A stretch of DNA of 64,000 nucleotides. It comes from Halomonas sp. HL-48 (GTDB lineage: Bacteria > Pseudomonadota > Gammaproteobacteria > Pseudomonadales > Halomonadaceae). The DNA lies in NCBI RefSeq assembly GCF_001314875.1, contig NZ_LJZS01000016.1, positions 1 through 64,000 of the forward strand. The letters are read 5' to 3'. The notes beneath the pieces were generated by a model. The model searched no databases. It was given only the letters and a program-made list of their open reading frames with translations, and was not told where the DNA came from. The stretch's first letter is position 1; every line of letters begins with the position of its first letter. Position numbers and translations under genes: made by a program. Below, one piece after another: positions 53,876 through 63,232 of the stretch.

Positions 53876-54266
53876 GCTCTCAGGTCTGGACCATCTTGTT
53901 GTGACCGTGACCGACATGGGTCGCGCGGTGGATTTTTACTCACGTGTTCTGGGGCTTGAAGTACGTTACCGCGACGCCCAGCGAGTCGATTTACTGCTGG
54001 GCGACATGGCGCTGCGTCTGCACCAGACCGATACCGATATCGCGCCGATTTCCGCAACACCAACTCCCGGCAGTTTAGACCTCTGCCTGCGCTGTCAGCT
54101 ACCGCTGGATGACTTCATCAAGCATCTTGACGCACTGGCCATCGAGACCGAGCTTGGCCCGGTGGCCCGTCAGGGCGCCAATGGCCCCATCGAATCGCTA
54201 TACCTGCGCGACCCGGACGGTAATCTGCTCGAGGTTTGCCGCCCGGCCCGCCAAACGGCGGATTGA
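53874..54266 (+). CDS. VOC/glyoxalase-family protein
   Basis: A ~130-residue metalloenzyme-fold protein of two beta-alpha-beta-beta-beta modules. LDHLVVTVTDMGRAVDFYSRVLGLEV opens the first with a metal His; MALRLHQTD and PIESLYLRDPDGNLLEVCRP close it with Glu. Similar to small virulence-regulator-like/fosfomycin-resistance type VOC proteins; function unknown. AAGGA is 8 bases before the ATG at 53874. The gene is divergent from the methyltransferase. Confidence 0.88.
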   Translation: MLSGLDHLVVTVTDMGRAVDFYSRVLGLEVRYRDAQRVDLLLGDMALRLHQTDTDIAPISATPTPGSLDLCLRCQLPLDDFIKHLDALAIETELGPVARQGANGPIESLYLRDPDGNLLEVCRPARQTAD

Positions 54267-54353
54267 TGCACCGCTTGGCCTGGCGCGCTATCATGGCGCC
54301 GGTTAATGCGTCGCTGTCGCCCCAGCGATCAAGACTTTGTGAAAGGATCAGTT

Positions 54354-54767
54354 ATGCCTGACAACCCCAACGACCGCCCCGTTGAAGGTGAGATTATCTC
54401 GGACGAGCATCAGGACGCCGACGCGTCCAACCCCCAAGCGTCACCCGACACCACCATGGCGCTGGTCATTTACGCCCTCTACCTGGCGAGCTTCGTGGTG
54501 GGTTTTACCGCGGTGGTCGGCGTGGTGATGGCCTATGTATTCCGTGGCAAAGGGCCTACCTGGCTCGATGAACACTATCGCTACCAGATACGCACCTTCT
54601 GGATCGGCCTGCTCTACGCCAGCATCGCTTTTATGCTGATGCTGGTTCTGGTGGGCTTTCCATTGCTGCTGGCACTGGCGGTGTGGTTCATCATCCGCTG
54701 CGTGAAAGGGGTCAAAGGCCTGCAGGAAAAGCGCGCGCCTTCCAACATCAATACGTGGCTGGTCTAG
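54354..54767 (+). CDS. DUF4870-like membrane protein
   Basis: A 137-residue inner membrane protein. The first ~35 residues are hydrophilic and acidic; two to three helices follow (about 37-60, 80-105, 105-120), with YALYLASFVVGFTAVVGVVMAYVFR and HYRYQIRTFWIGLLY, matching the DUF4870 pattern. AAAGGA precedes the start. Three bases separate it from the acyltransferase gene, so the two are likely co-transcribed. Function unknown. Confidence 0.82.
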   Translation: MPDNPNDRPVEGEIISDEHQDADASNPQASPDTTMALVIYALYLASFVVGFTAVVGVVMAYVFRGKGPTWLDEHYRYQIRTFWIGLLYASIAFMLMLVLVGFPLLLALAVWFIIRCVKGVKGLQEKRAPSNINTWLV

Positions 54768-54770
54768 TCT

Positions 54771-55715
54771 ATGCCGAAACGCCGGTCACTTTTAAAGCGC
54801 ATCAAGCAACGCTTCCCCCAGGCCTCGGCCATTACCCGGCTGTGGCGGTCGCTTGCCGACTGGCCGCTGCGTCGGCTATGGCGCTGCGCCAACTGGCTGG
54901 GACCGCAGGTCTATCGACTGAGCGGTCGCGAGCGCCACGTCACCAACGCCAACCTGCGTGTCGCCTACCCCACGCTCACCGCCGAGGAGCGCAAGGCGCA
55001 GGCCCGCCAAAGCCTGCGCCACTCCGCCGCCACCATGCTGGAACTGGGCCATGCGTGGATGGGCGAACCCGAGCGCGTGGCCAGCGGCATCCTGGAGGTG
55101 CACGGCCGCGAGAAACTGGATAACGCCCGGGCCGAAGGGCGCGGCGTGATCGTACTGGCCCCCCACTTTGGCAACTGGGAAGTGCTGAACTTTTGGCTGT
55201 CGAGCCATTTCCCGTTCACCGCCATGTATGAGCCGCCCAAACTGGCGGCGCTGGACCCCATTATCCGCCATGGCCGCGAGCGCATGGGCGCCACCCTGGT
55301 GCCCACCAATCCTCGCGGGGTCGCCGCGCTGCTCAAGGCGCTCAAACGCAGCGAAGCCATCGGCATACTGCCCGACCAGGAACCAAGTTGGGGAAGCGGC
55401 GTGTTTGCGCCGTTTTTTGGGCGTAACGCCTATACCGCCACGCTATTGCCGAAGCTGGTGGCCCGCACCCAGGCGCGCGTCGTCACCGGGGTCGCCCTAC
55501 GGATCCCCGGCAAGGGATTCGAGATTCACTTTCTCGATGCCGACGCGCGGGTCTACCACGAGGATGACGTCCAGTCGGCCACCGGCGTCAACGTCAGCGT
55601 GGAAGCCGCCATCGCCCTCGACCCGGCGCAGTATCAGTGGGAATACAAGCGCTACGGCAAGACCCCCGAAGAACAGCAAAAGCTGCCTAACTACCGCGAC
55701 TACCGTCTTTACTAG
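54771..55715 (+). CDS. Lipid A biosynthesis acyltransferase (LpxL/HtrB family)
   Basis: A 314-residue inner-membrane-associated enzyme that adds a secondary acyl chain to lipid A. An N-terminal basic helix (RRLWRCANWLGPQVYRLSGR) anchors it. The HX4-(D/E) catalytic motif is VLAPHFGNWEVL; DQEPSWGSGVFAPFFGRNAYTATLLPKLV is the second conserved block. The C-terminal AQYQWEYKRYGKTP is typical. It adds envelope context to the neighbouring DUF4870 gene. Confidence 0.93.
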   Translation: MPKRRSLLKRIKQRFPQASAITRLWRSLADWPLRRLWRCANWLGPQVYRLSGRERHVTNANLRVAYPTLTAEERKAQARQSLRHSAATMLELGHAWMGEPERVASGILEVHGREKLDNARAEGRGVIVLAPHFGNWEVLNFWLSSHFPFTAMYEPPKLAALDPIIRHGRERMGATLVPTNPRGVAALLKALKRSEAIGILPDQEPSWGSGVFAPFFGRNAYTATLLPKLVARTQARVVTGVALRIPGKGFEIHFLDADARVYHEDDVQSATGVNVSVEAAIALDPAQYQWEYKRYGKTPEEQQKLPNYRDYRLY

Positions 55716-55727
55716 CCCGGCTCAGCG

Positions 55728-57137
55728 TTACTCATCGCTGTCCCGCGCGTAGGCGTCGTCAAAGCGTTCGATATCGTCTTCGCCCAGATAGGTTCCCGAC
55801 TGGACCTCGATCAGCTCGAGGGGAATCTTCCCGGGGTTTTCCAGCCGGTGCAGCGCGCCGATGGGAATGTAGGTCGACTGGTTCTCGCTCACCAGGTAAC
55901 AGCGCTCTTCCACCGTGACCCGGGCGGTGCCGCTGACGACCACCCAGTGTTCGGCGCGATGGTGATGGCGCTGCAGTGAAAGTCGCCCGCCAGGCTTAAC
56001 CGTGATGTGCTTGACCTGGTAACGCTCGCCCCCGTCCATCGCCTGAAAGCTGCCCCAGGGGCGGTGCACCCGTGGCGCCTGGTCTACTTCAGGGCGCCCC
56101 GCCTGACTGAGCGCCGCCACCAGATGCTTAACCTGCTGAGCATGGTCGCGATGCGCTACCAACAGGCTGTCGGCGGTTTCCACCACCACCAGATCGTTGA
56201 TTCCCAGGGTGGTGACCAATCGGCTCTCGGCCATCACCAGCGAATTACGCGTATCGGTCAGCCACACATCGCCGTGGCGGACATTGCCGTCGGCGTCCGG
56301 GGTGGCCGCGGCGCGCAGCGCGTCGAAGCTGCCGATGTCGCTCCACTGTGCAGCCAATGGCACCACGGCGGCGTGGTGGCAGTGCTCCATCACGGCATAG
56401 TCGATCGAGTCCGACCGGCACTGGCGAAAGGCCTCTTCGCCCAGGCGCAGAAAATCCAGGTCGCGGTGCGCATCGCCGACCGCCTGCTCGCAGGCCTGGT
56501 ACATGGCGGGTTGCAGGCGCTTAAGCTCGGCGAGGTACGTCGACGCGCGCAGCAGAAAAATGCCGCTGTTCCAAAGGGTATCGCCGCTTCCCACCAGCTC
56601 GGCGGCGCGCTCGGCATCGGGTTTTTCGATGAACGCCGCCAGATGATGGCCACCCCCCAGTGGCTCACCGCAGGCAACATAGCCATAGCCGGTTTCCGCA
56701 TGCGTCGGCACCACCCCAAAGGTCACCAGATAGCCCTGCTCGGCCAGCGGGACCGCCTTCTCGACGCTACGCTGAAACGCGGCTACGTCGCCGATCACAT
56801 GGTCGGCAGGCAACACCAGTAACAGCGGGTCATCGCCGGACTGTCCGGCCAGCAGTGCTGCACAGGCAATGGCCGGGGCGGTATTACGCCCTTCCGGTTC
56901 GAGGATGATACGCGCCGCCTGATCCCTTTCGCGCAGCTGTTCGGCCATCAGAAAACGATGGCGATGGTGGCCGATGACCATGGGGGCCGCCGCCTCGACA
57001 CCGGCCAGCCGCGCAAGCGTCTGCTGAAGCAGGCTGTCAGTAGAGGTCAAGCGCAGGAACTGCTTGGGCATCTGTTCCCGCGAGAGCGGCCACAGGCGGG
57101 TGCCGCTGCCGCCACTTAGAATTACCGGCTGGATCAT
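55728..57137 (-). CDS. manC: Mannose-1-phosphate guanylyltransferase/mannose-6-phosphate isomerase
   Basis: Bifunctional AlgA/ManC-type enzyme, 469 residues, giving GDP-mannose. The N-terminal nucleotidyltransferase has VILSGGSGTRLWPLSREQMPKQFL, the VLPADHVI strand and FIEKPDAERA. The C-terminal cupin isomerase domain has RPWGSFQAMDGGERYQVKHITVKPGGRLSLQRHHHRAEHWVVVSGTA. The start ATG overlaps the upstream sulfatase-fold gene stop (ATGA), so the two are translationally coupled. It supplies mannose units for envelope or exopolysaccharide. Confidence 0.95.
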   Translation of the reverse strand: MIQPVILSGGSGTRLWPLSREQMPKQFLRLTSTDSLLQQTLARLAGVEAAAPMVIGHHRHRFLMAEQLRERDQAARIILEPEGRNTAPAIACAALLAGQSGDDPLLLVLPADHVIGDVAAFQRSVEKAVPLAEQGYLVTFGVVPTHAETGYGYVACGEPLGGGHHLAAFIEKPDAERAAELVGSGDTLWNSGIFLLRASTYLAELKRLQPAMYQACEQAVGDAHRDLDFLRLGEEAFRQCRSDSIDYAVMEHCHHAAVVPLAAQWSDIGSFDALRAAATPDADGNVRHGDVWLTDTRNSLVMAESRLVTTLGINDLVVVETADSLLVAHRDHAQQVKHLVAALSQAGRPEVDQAPRVHRPWGSFQAMDGGERYQVKHITVKPGGRLSLQRHHHRAEHWVVVSGTARVTVEERCYLVSENQSTYIPIGALHRLENPGKIPLELIEVQSGTYLGEDDIERFDDAYARDSDE

Positions 57138-58819
57138 GGGTCCGTCCTTGAAGAGGGGTTGTCCGAGGCAAAATCGGCGTGTAACCAGCGCCGCAGCTGA
57201 CGCAGTTCCGCCACAGGCGCGTCACGCTCGGCCGTGGGCCACATGCCGTCCACAAAGCCTCTGGCCTGGAAAGGGGCCAGCAGCTCGGGGTCGCCGCTGA
57301 TGATGTGCACCGGCACCGCGCCGCTGGCGTCGTCGCCGGTGATCAACGGCGCCGGCTGATGATCACCGAGCACGATCAACAGCGTATTGTCATCGGCCAC
57401 ACGTTCCGCCCAGCGCCCGACCGTCTTGATCGAATAGTCCACCGACCAGGCGTAGTGGTCACGGATCCGCTCGCGATCCTGCCAGAGCACTTCCGGCGGG
57501 TCACCAGCGTCTTCCCAGGGCGCAAATACCGTGCCGTCGCCGACCATCGACCAGTCATCCAGCACCGGCAGAATTGGCGTCCAGGGCGCATGGCTCGAGA
57601 TCAGCGCCAACTGGGCAAATACCGGCGATTCATCCAGTAGCTGGCGCTGAGTATAGTCCAGGGTGTATTGATCCGGCATCGTCACCCAATTCAGCGACGG
57701 CCCGGCGTAGGGCATGTCTTTCGCCACGACCAGTTCGTCAAACCCGTAGGCCGCGCCTTCCGGCCAGGGCTTGGTGATGGCGGGCATCACGACCAGCGTA
57801 CGCTGGCCCGTGGCGCGAAAATCATCCACCAGCGTGGTCGCCTCGCTGTCCAACAGCAACTGATACCACAGCTGATTGTCGATGGTGTAGCCACTCAGCG
57901 CCGTGGCATGGGCGAGCCACGATTGGCCGCCGCGAATCGGCGAGTTGAGCAGCCCCGACACGACGCCCAGGTCACGCTCCGCCAGGCGCTGCTCGATCTC
58001 ATCGAGCGTCGGCGCCACCGACGGACGGTAACGCTCATCTTCCAGCACCGTCACGCCGTAGGATTCGATAAACGTCATCAGCACCCTGCGCCCGGTCAAC
58101 CCGTCGAGCGGGCGCTGGGCGATGGGGGAAGCCTCGAGAGTTTGCGTGAAGGCCTGCTTGGCCTGATGGGTGGTCACCAACTGGTCCCACTGAACGCGGC
58201 TGGCGTTCACTGCCGGCAGCGTCGCGCGCTCGGTAATGGGCTTGCCGCCAAGCGTCAGTAGCGCGCCCAGGCAAGCCACCAGCAGCATCGCAAACGCCGT
58301 CGCTCGCGCCTTTCCGGAAAGCGGGTAACCGGGGCCCGGCAGCAGCAGCCGGATCACCCCCAGCGCCAGCAGTAAAAGCAGCAGAGCACCCGCTAGCATT
58401 GCGCAAATTGCCCAGGCTTGACCTACATTACCTACTAGCAAGTCGTAAACGGAGCCCAGTAACGGGGTATCGAGATACAGATTTAGCGGTCGGCCAAAGG
58501 CGGTGTGGGTAGCCGCATCGCCAAGGTTGATCATGGTGGCCAGGATGAGCCAGCTTGCCAGACCAACGCCAAGCCCCAGGCGGCTTTTTCCTCGGGGCAA
58601 CAGCAGCATCAGAGGCATCACCAGCCAGGCTTCCCAGGCAATCAGGTGGGCCAGGATGTCACCGTGGCGCCACCACAGCGGTGCCACCAGGCCCAGGTTG
58701 AGCGCTAACGCCCCTATCCATAATCGCCGCATTGCAGGCTTGTCATCCGTTGCCAACTGAAATAAACGGGCTCCCAGAGTTGCCGTGCTCGCAACAACGC
58801 TGGTAAACGCACCCGACAT
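57134..58819 (-). CDS. Sulfatase-fold phosphoglycerol/phosphoethanolamine transferase (LtaS/OpgB-like)
   Basis: A 561-residue inner membrane enzyme. Five predicted helices lie in the first ~190 residues, followed by a periplasmic alkaline-phosphatase-superfamily domain. Metal and active-site regions: VLMTFIESYGVTVL (acidic ligand), PIRGGQSWLAHATALSG (candidate Ser nucleophile in place of Thr), VLGDHQPAPLI (Asp-His metal pair). Substrate by family is a phosphoglycerol or phosphoethanolamine headgroup donor. It is coupled to manC and divergent from opgG, so it may decorate periplasmic glucans as OpgB does (inference). Confidence 0.8.
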   Translation of the reverse strand: MSGAFTSVVASTATLGARLFQLATDDKPAMRRLWIGALALNLGLVAPLWWRHGDILAHLIAWEAWLVMPLMLLLPRGKSRLGLGVGLASWLILATMINLGDAATHTAFGRPLNLYLDTPLLGSVYDLLVGNVGQAWAICAMLAGALLLLLLALGVIRLLLPGPGYPLSGKARATAFAMLLVACLGALLTLGGKPITERATLPAVNASRVQWDQLVTTHQAKQAFTQTLEASPIAQRPLDGLTGRRVLMTFIESYGVTVLEDERYRPSVAPTLDEIEQRLAERDLGVVSGLLNSPIRGGQSWLAHATALSGYTIDNQLWYQLLLDSEATTLVDDFRATGQRTLVVMPAITKPWPEGAAYGFDELVVAKDMPYAGPSLNWVTMPDQYTLDYTQRQLLDESPVFAQLALISSHAPWTPILPVLDDWSMVGDGTVFAPWEDAGDPPEVLWQDRERIRDHYAWSVDYSIKTVGRWAERVADDNTLLIVLGDHQPAPLITGDDASGAVPVHIISGDPELLAPFQARGFVDGMWPTAERDAPVAELRQLRRWLHADFASDNPSSRTDP

Positions 58820-58918
58820 GTACTTTACTGATTAAATGTATAACTATTGTTTAAAAATTGCACGAAGTAGTAGAGGATAGACCGCTGACGGGCAATTGAC
58901 TGAAAGGACATCATCATT

Positions 58919-60448
58919 ATGCAATACAGCGCGAAAGGAGCTCTGCTCGTCGTTATTGGCTCGCTGGCTACCCTGCCAGCGATGGCCGACCAGCACAATC
59001 ACTATCAAGCCGTCATCGACAAGGCCCAGTCGCTTGCCGAGTCGCCCTACCAGCCCGCCGACGGCGAGCTTCCCGAGGTCCTGCGCGACATCGACTACGA
59101 CACCTACCGCCAGATTCGCTTTGACCCCGAAAACGCCTACTGGCGCGACGAAAGCCCTTTCAACCTGCAGCTATTTCACAGTGGCTTTCTGTTCCAGACG
59201 CCAGTTCGCCTCAACGTCATCGAGGAGGATCAGGCGGCCCCGCTGCGCTTCTCAAGCGACGACTTCTCCTACGATGACGATGCTCGAGCCCTGCTCGACG
59301 AAGACCTGTCCGGCAGCGGACATGCGGGCTTTCGGCTGCATTATCCGCTCAATAACGACGACTACGCCGACGAGTTTGCGGTGTTTCTCGGCGCCAGCTA
59401 TTTCCGGCTTGTCGGCGAAGGACAGGTCTACGGTTTATCGACCCGGGGACTTGCCATCGATACCGCCTCGTCGCAGGGCGAGGAATTCCCGGCCTTCCAC
59501 GAGTTCTGGCTTTACAAACCGGACGCGGACGCCGAGCAGATAACATTGCTTGCGCTGATGGACAGCCCCTCGCTAAGCGGGGCCTATCGCTTTGTCATCA
59601 CGCCCGGTCACGACACCGAGGTAGAGGTCGAAGCCGAGCTGTTTGCCCGCGACGATATCGACAAGCTGGGCGTTGCGCCTCTGACCAGCATGTTCACCTT
59701 CGGCGAGGCGAGTCGTGAACGTCCGGATGATTTTCGCCCCCAGGTTCATGATTCCGACGGCCTGCTGATCCACACCGGGGCCGACGAGTGGATCTGGCGG
59801 ACGCTCAGCAATCCCGACGAAGTGCGCACCTCGGCGTTCATGGACGACGCGCCCAAGGGGTTCGGCCTGATGCAGCGCGATCGCGATTTCGATCGCTACC
59901 TGGACACCGAAGCACAGTATCACCGTCGCCCCAGCCAATGGGTCAAGCCCCTGGAAAGCTGGGGCAAGGGTCAGGTTGAGCTGGTGGAAATTCCCGCCCC
60001 CGACGAGACCCACGACAATATCGTCGCCTACTGGGTGGCCGAAGCACCGCTCGAGGCCGGCCAGTCGCGCCGCTTGCACTACCTGACCCACACCCTCAAT
60101 GACCAGCCCCCAGAACATGACCTGGGTCGGGTGGTGCGCACGCGCCATGGCCGCGCGGCGGTACCTGGTCAGGCAGACGCGCCGGACGAAGACGCGCGCC
60201 AGTTCATTGTCGATTTCCAGGGTGGCGAACTTGAAGATATCGCCGACGATCAGCCCGTCGAGCTGGCGATCAGCGCCCAGCAGGGCGAGGTAACGCTGCC
60301 TCAGGTCACGGCGCTGCCCAATGGCGGCTGGCGCGCCAGTTTTCGGCTGCCGACAAGCGACCAACCCCACGACATTCGTTTACGGCTGACCCTTGAGGGT
60401 GAGCCCGTCAGCGAGACCTGGAACTACGTCTGGTATCCCGATGACTGA
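58919..60448 (+). CDS. opgG: Periplasmic glucan biosynthesis protein OpgG
   Basis: A 509-residue periplasmic protein required for osmoregulated periplasmic glucan (OPG) synthesis. The signal peptide (ALLVVIGSLATLPAMA) precedes a mature start rich in His/Gln. Family blocks: LPEVLRDIDYDTYRQIRFDPENAYWRDESPF, FRLHYPLNNDDYADEFAVFLGASYFRLVG, YGLSTRGLAIDT, and APLTSMFTFGEASRERPDDFRPQVHDSDGLLI. AAGGA precedes the start by 12 bases. The stop overlaps the opgH start by eight bases. The sequence is strongly acidic, as expected in a halophile. Confidence 0.95.
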   Translation: MQYSAKGALLVVIGSLATLPAMADQHNHYQAVIDKAQSLAESPYQPADGELPEVLRDIDYDTYRQIRFDPENAYWRDESPFNLQLFHSGFLFQTPVRLNVIEEDQAAPLRFSSDDFSYDDDARALLDEDLSGSGHAGFRLHYPLNNDDYADEFAVFLGASYFRLVGEGQVYGLSTRGLAIDTASSQGEEFPAFHEFWLYKPDADAEQITLLALMDSPSLSGAYRFVITPGHDTEVEVEAELFARDDIDKLGVAPLTSMFTFGEASRERPDDFRPQVHDSDGLLIHTGADEWIWRTLSNPDEVRTSAFMDDAPKGFGLMQRDRDFDRYLDTEAQYHRRPSQWVKPLESWGKGQVELVEIPAPDETHDNIVAYWVAEAPLEAGQSRRLHYLTHTLNDQPPEHDLGRVVRTRHGRAAVPGQADAPDEDARQFIVDFQGGELEDIADDQPVELAISAQQGEVTLPQVTALPNGGWRASFRLPTSDQPHDIRLRLTLEGEPVSETWNYVWYPDD

Positions 60449-62429
60449 CCCAAGCCCCTTGATTCCCTCGATCCCCTGGCTGAAAACGCGCCGCGCGGTG
60501 CTAGCCATCGTGGTGCTGGCCTCGAGCGTTGCGGGCTGTCTGGCCATGTATCGCGTCACCTTGAGCCTGGACATGGGTTGGCAGATAGCCATGCTGGTGC
60601 TGTTTGCGCTGACCTTTACCTGGATCGCGCTGGCGTTCTGGGGCGCCCTGTGTGGCTTTGCGATTTGCGCACTGAACCTTGACCCCTTGAGCCTGCGGCG
60701 AGTCAACCGCGAAATACCCAATGCCCGCCTGCTGGTCAGCCGCACGGCGCTGGTCATGCCGATTTATGCCGAACCGCCCATCCCGACCTTCGCCGGGCTC
60801 GAAGCCACCTGCCGTTCGCTGCTGGACCACGCCCTTGACGACCGCGACGGTAAGGAAGCGGCAAATCCACTGAGCGAGCATTTTGACGTTTTTATTCTCA
60901 GCGATACCCAGGACGCTGAACAGGCCGAGATCGAAGAGGCCCACGTAGCGGCCCTGCAGCATCGCTTTGCCGACCGACTGGCAATCCACTATCGGCGGCG
61001 GCCCAACAACAACGGGCGCAAGGCGGGCAACATCGCCGAATTCTGCCGTCGCTGGGGCCGCCACTATGACTTCATGGTCGTACTGGATGCCGACAGCCTG
61101 ATGAGCGGCGCAACATTGCTGCGCATGGTTCAGCGCATGCAGCGCCAGCCGAGCATTGGGCTGATCCAGACCGTGCCCATTCCGGTCGGCCAGAAAACCC
61201 TGTTCGGCCGTTTTACCCAGTTTGCCTCCGCGCTGTATAGCCCAATGCTGGCCGCCGGACAGAGCTTCTGGCAGGGCGATGCGGCCAACTATTGGGGGCA
61301 TAACGCCATTATTCGCACCCGCGCCTTCATGGATCACGCGGGTTTGCCAACGCTGCCCGGCAAACCGCCGCTGGGCGGCGAGCTGCTCAGCCACGATTTT
61401 GTCGAAGCGGCGCTGCTCAAGCGCGGCGGCTGGCAGGTATTGCTGGACACCACGGTCACCACCGCGGTCTCTCGCCACGACCCTTATATCAGCGCCTCGC
61501 ACAATAGCTTTGAAGCCATGCCGAGCAACCTGCTCGACTTTGCCAAACGCGACCGACGCTGGCTGCAGGGCAATCTTCAGCATCTGCGCCTAATGGGCGG
61601 CGCCGGCCTGCACCCACTCAGCCGCATGCATTTCTTCTACGGGGCCTTTGCCTATTTATCGTCGCTGGTGTGGCTTGGACTGCTGCTCTGTACCAGCGTG
61701 CTGGTGACCTACCACGTGCTCGGTGATGTCACCCACAAGACCCTGCCCCAGCCGCTTTCGCTCGGATTATTGTCGATCACCTTGGGCATGCTGCTGGCGC
61801 CCAAACTGCTCGGCCTGCTGCTGGCGTTTTCCCAGACGCCCCATGCCTTTGGCGGGCGAATACGCCTGGTGATAAGCACGGTACTTGAAATGCTGTTTGC
61901 CGCCCTGATCGCCCCGCTGATGATGGCCTGGCACAGCCTGTTCATCATCAACGTTTTGCTGGGCCGCTCCATCGAATGGCAGACCCAGCCCCGCGGTGAG
62001 CGTTCGCTGAGCTGGCGTGAAACCTGGCAGCATACCGGCTGGATGACGCTTAGCGGGCTGCTCTGGGCGGGTGTCATGATGGCGTTTTCGCCGACGGCGG
62101 TTGGCTGGCTAACGCCGGCGTGGCTGGGTCTGGTGGGCGCCGCCCCGCTGGTCAAGTACTCAAGCAGCGGCACCTGGGGCGGCGTAGTATGCCATCGCCT
62201 GGGGCTTCTCAACACGCCCAGCCGCGCCCTGAAGCCGCCGCTGCTGGATGACTTTGAGTACCTGGTGGCCCATAGTGCTCCCTACCCGATTAACCCCGAC
62301 TCGGGACAGCCTTTCCCGCTTGCCAAGCTGCCCGCCGAACGTGCTGGCGAGATGCCATGCCAGTCATTCAAGCACTTTGACCGACTGACGATTGTCTCGC
62401 CTGCGGCCAACCTCAAGGAACCCTTTTAA
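60441..62429 (+). CDS. opgH: Glucans biosynthesis glucosyltransferase OpgH (short form)
   Basis: A 662-residue inner membrane processive glycosyltransferase (GT2) making the OPG backbone from UDP-glucose. Two N-terminal helices (about 22-75), then the GT domain: ALVMPIYAEPPI, VLDADSLMSGATLL (DxD-type), QGDAANYWGHNAIIRT, LGGELLSHDFVEAALLKRGGW (acid), FAKRDRRWLQGNLQHLRLMGG (Q/RxxRW). Several C-terminal helices follow. It is shorter than E. coli OpgH (~847 residues), lacking most of the long cytosolic N terminus that in E. coli binds FtsZ. The start at 60441 overlaps opgG by eight bases. Confidence 0.95.
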   Translation: MTDPSPLIPSIPWLKTRRAVLAIVVLASSVAGCLAMYRVTLSLDMGWQIAMLVLFALTFTWIALAFWGALCGFAICALNLDPLSLRRVNREIPNARLLVSRTALVMPIYAEPPIPTFAGLEATCRSLLDHALDDRDGKEAANPLSEHFDVFILSDTQDAEQAEIEEAHVAALQHRFADRLAIHYRRRPNNNGRKAGNIAEFCRRWGRHYDFMVVLDADSLMSGATLLRMVQRMQRQPSIGLIQTVPIPVGQKTLFGRFTQFASALYSPMLAAGQSFWQGDAANYWGHNAIIRTRAFMDHAGLPTLPGKPPLGGELLSHDFVEAALLKRGGWQVLLDTTVTTAVSRHDPYISASHNSFEAMPSNLLDFAKRDRRWLQGNLQHLRLMGGAGLHPLSRMHFFYGAFAYLSSLVWLGLLLCTSVLVTYHVLGDVTHKTLPQPLSLGLLSITLGMLLAPKLLGLLLAFSQTPHAFGGRIRLVISTVLEMLFAALIAPLMMAWHSLFIINVLLGRSIEWQTQPRGERSLSWRETWQHTGWMTLSGLLWAGVMMAFSPTAVGWLTPAWLGLVGAAPLVKYSSSGTWGGVVCHRLGLLNTPSRALKPPLLDDFEYLVAHSAPYPINPDSGQPFPLAKLPAERAGEMPCQSFKHFDRLTIVSPAANLKEPF

Positions 62430-63211
62430 TGCAGCACTGGTATCCACAACGGCTGCGCCATGCGGGCGGGCTTGCCCGCTCGCTGTTCATTTACTGGCGG
62501 CCTGGCCGCCAGCGGGGGCTAATGCAGCTTTACCAGCCGTTTATCGTGCGCGGCAAGCCAGCATTTGATATCGGCGCCCATCTTGGCGACCGCAGCGCCG
62601 CCTTTCACGCGCTTGGCGCCCGGGTAGTCGCCCTCGAGCCCCAGCCGGTGCTTGCCAAGTGGTTCAAACGCATGGTGACGACCCCCGACATAACGCTGCT
62701 GCAACTGGCCGCCGGGCCACAGGCCGGCGTCGCCGAGATTGCCATCAGCACCGGCAATCCCACCCTATCCACCCTAGCAAGCGAATGGCGCGAGCAGATC
62801 GGTCAACACAACGCCGGATTTCGCGAGGTACGCTGGGAGCAGCGCCTGAGCGTGCCCGTCACTACGCTGGATCAGTTGATCAGCGACTATGGCGAGCCCA
62901 GCTTCATCAAGATCGACGTTGAAGGTTTTGAAGCCGAGGTGCTTGCTGGGCTAAGCTGCCCCGTACCGGCGCTGTCGGTGGAGTTCGTGTCGGGCGCGCT
63001 GGAAGTCAGCCATAACTGCATCCGCCAGCTTAGTCGCCTGGGCGATTATCGCTACAATGCCGTGGCCGGCGAACAGCGCCAGTTGCGCTGGCGCGATTGG
63101 CAGTCACCTCAGGCGATAACCCAATGGCTGAGCGAGGGCGCCGATGGGCTGCCGTCCGGCGACCTTTACGCCTGCCGTTCCGACCACCCGCTTGTCTCGA
63201 CGCCGCGTTAA
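62429..63211 (+). CDS. FkbM-family SAM methyltransferase in opg operon
   Basis: A 260-residue O-methyltransferase. FDIGAHLGDRSAAFHALGARVVALEPQP is the SAM-binding motif; DQLISDYGEPSFIKIDVEGFEAEVLAGL is the FkbM hallmark; SVEFVSGALEV follows. The start codon shares one base with the opgH stop (TAATG), so it is translated with opgH. The family methylates sugar and polyketide hydroxyls. Its place in the glucan operon suggests methylation of OPG or a related glycan (inference). Confidence 0.9.
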   Translation: MQHWYPQRLRHAGGLARSLFIYWRPGRQRGLMQLYQPFIVRGKPAFDIGAHLGDRSAAFHALGARVVALEPQPVLAKWFKRMVTTPDITLLQLAAGPQAGVAEIAISTGNPTLSTLASEWREQIGQHNAGFREVRWEQRLSVPVTTLDQLISDYGEPSFIKIDVEGFEAEVLAGLSCPVPALSVEFVSGALEVSHNCIRQLSRLGDYRYNAVAGEQRQLRWRDWQSPQAITQWLSEGADGLPSGDLYACRSDHPLVSTPR

Positions 63212-63232
63212 CCCTTAAAGGTACGTCCCTTC

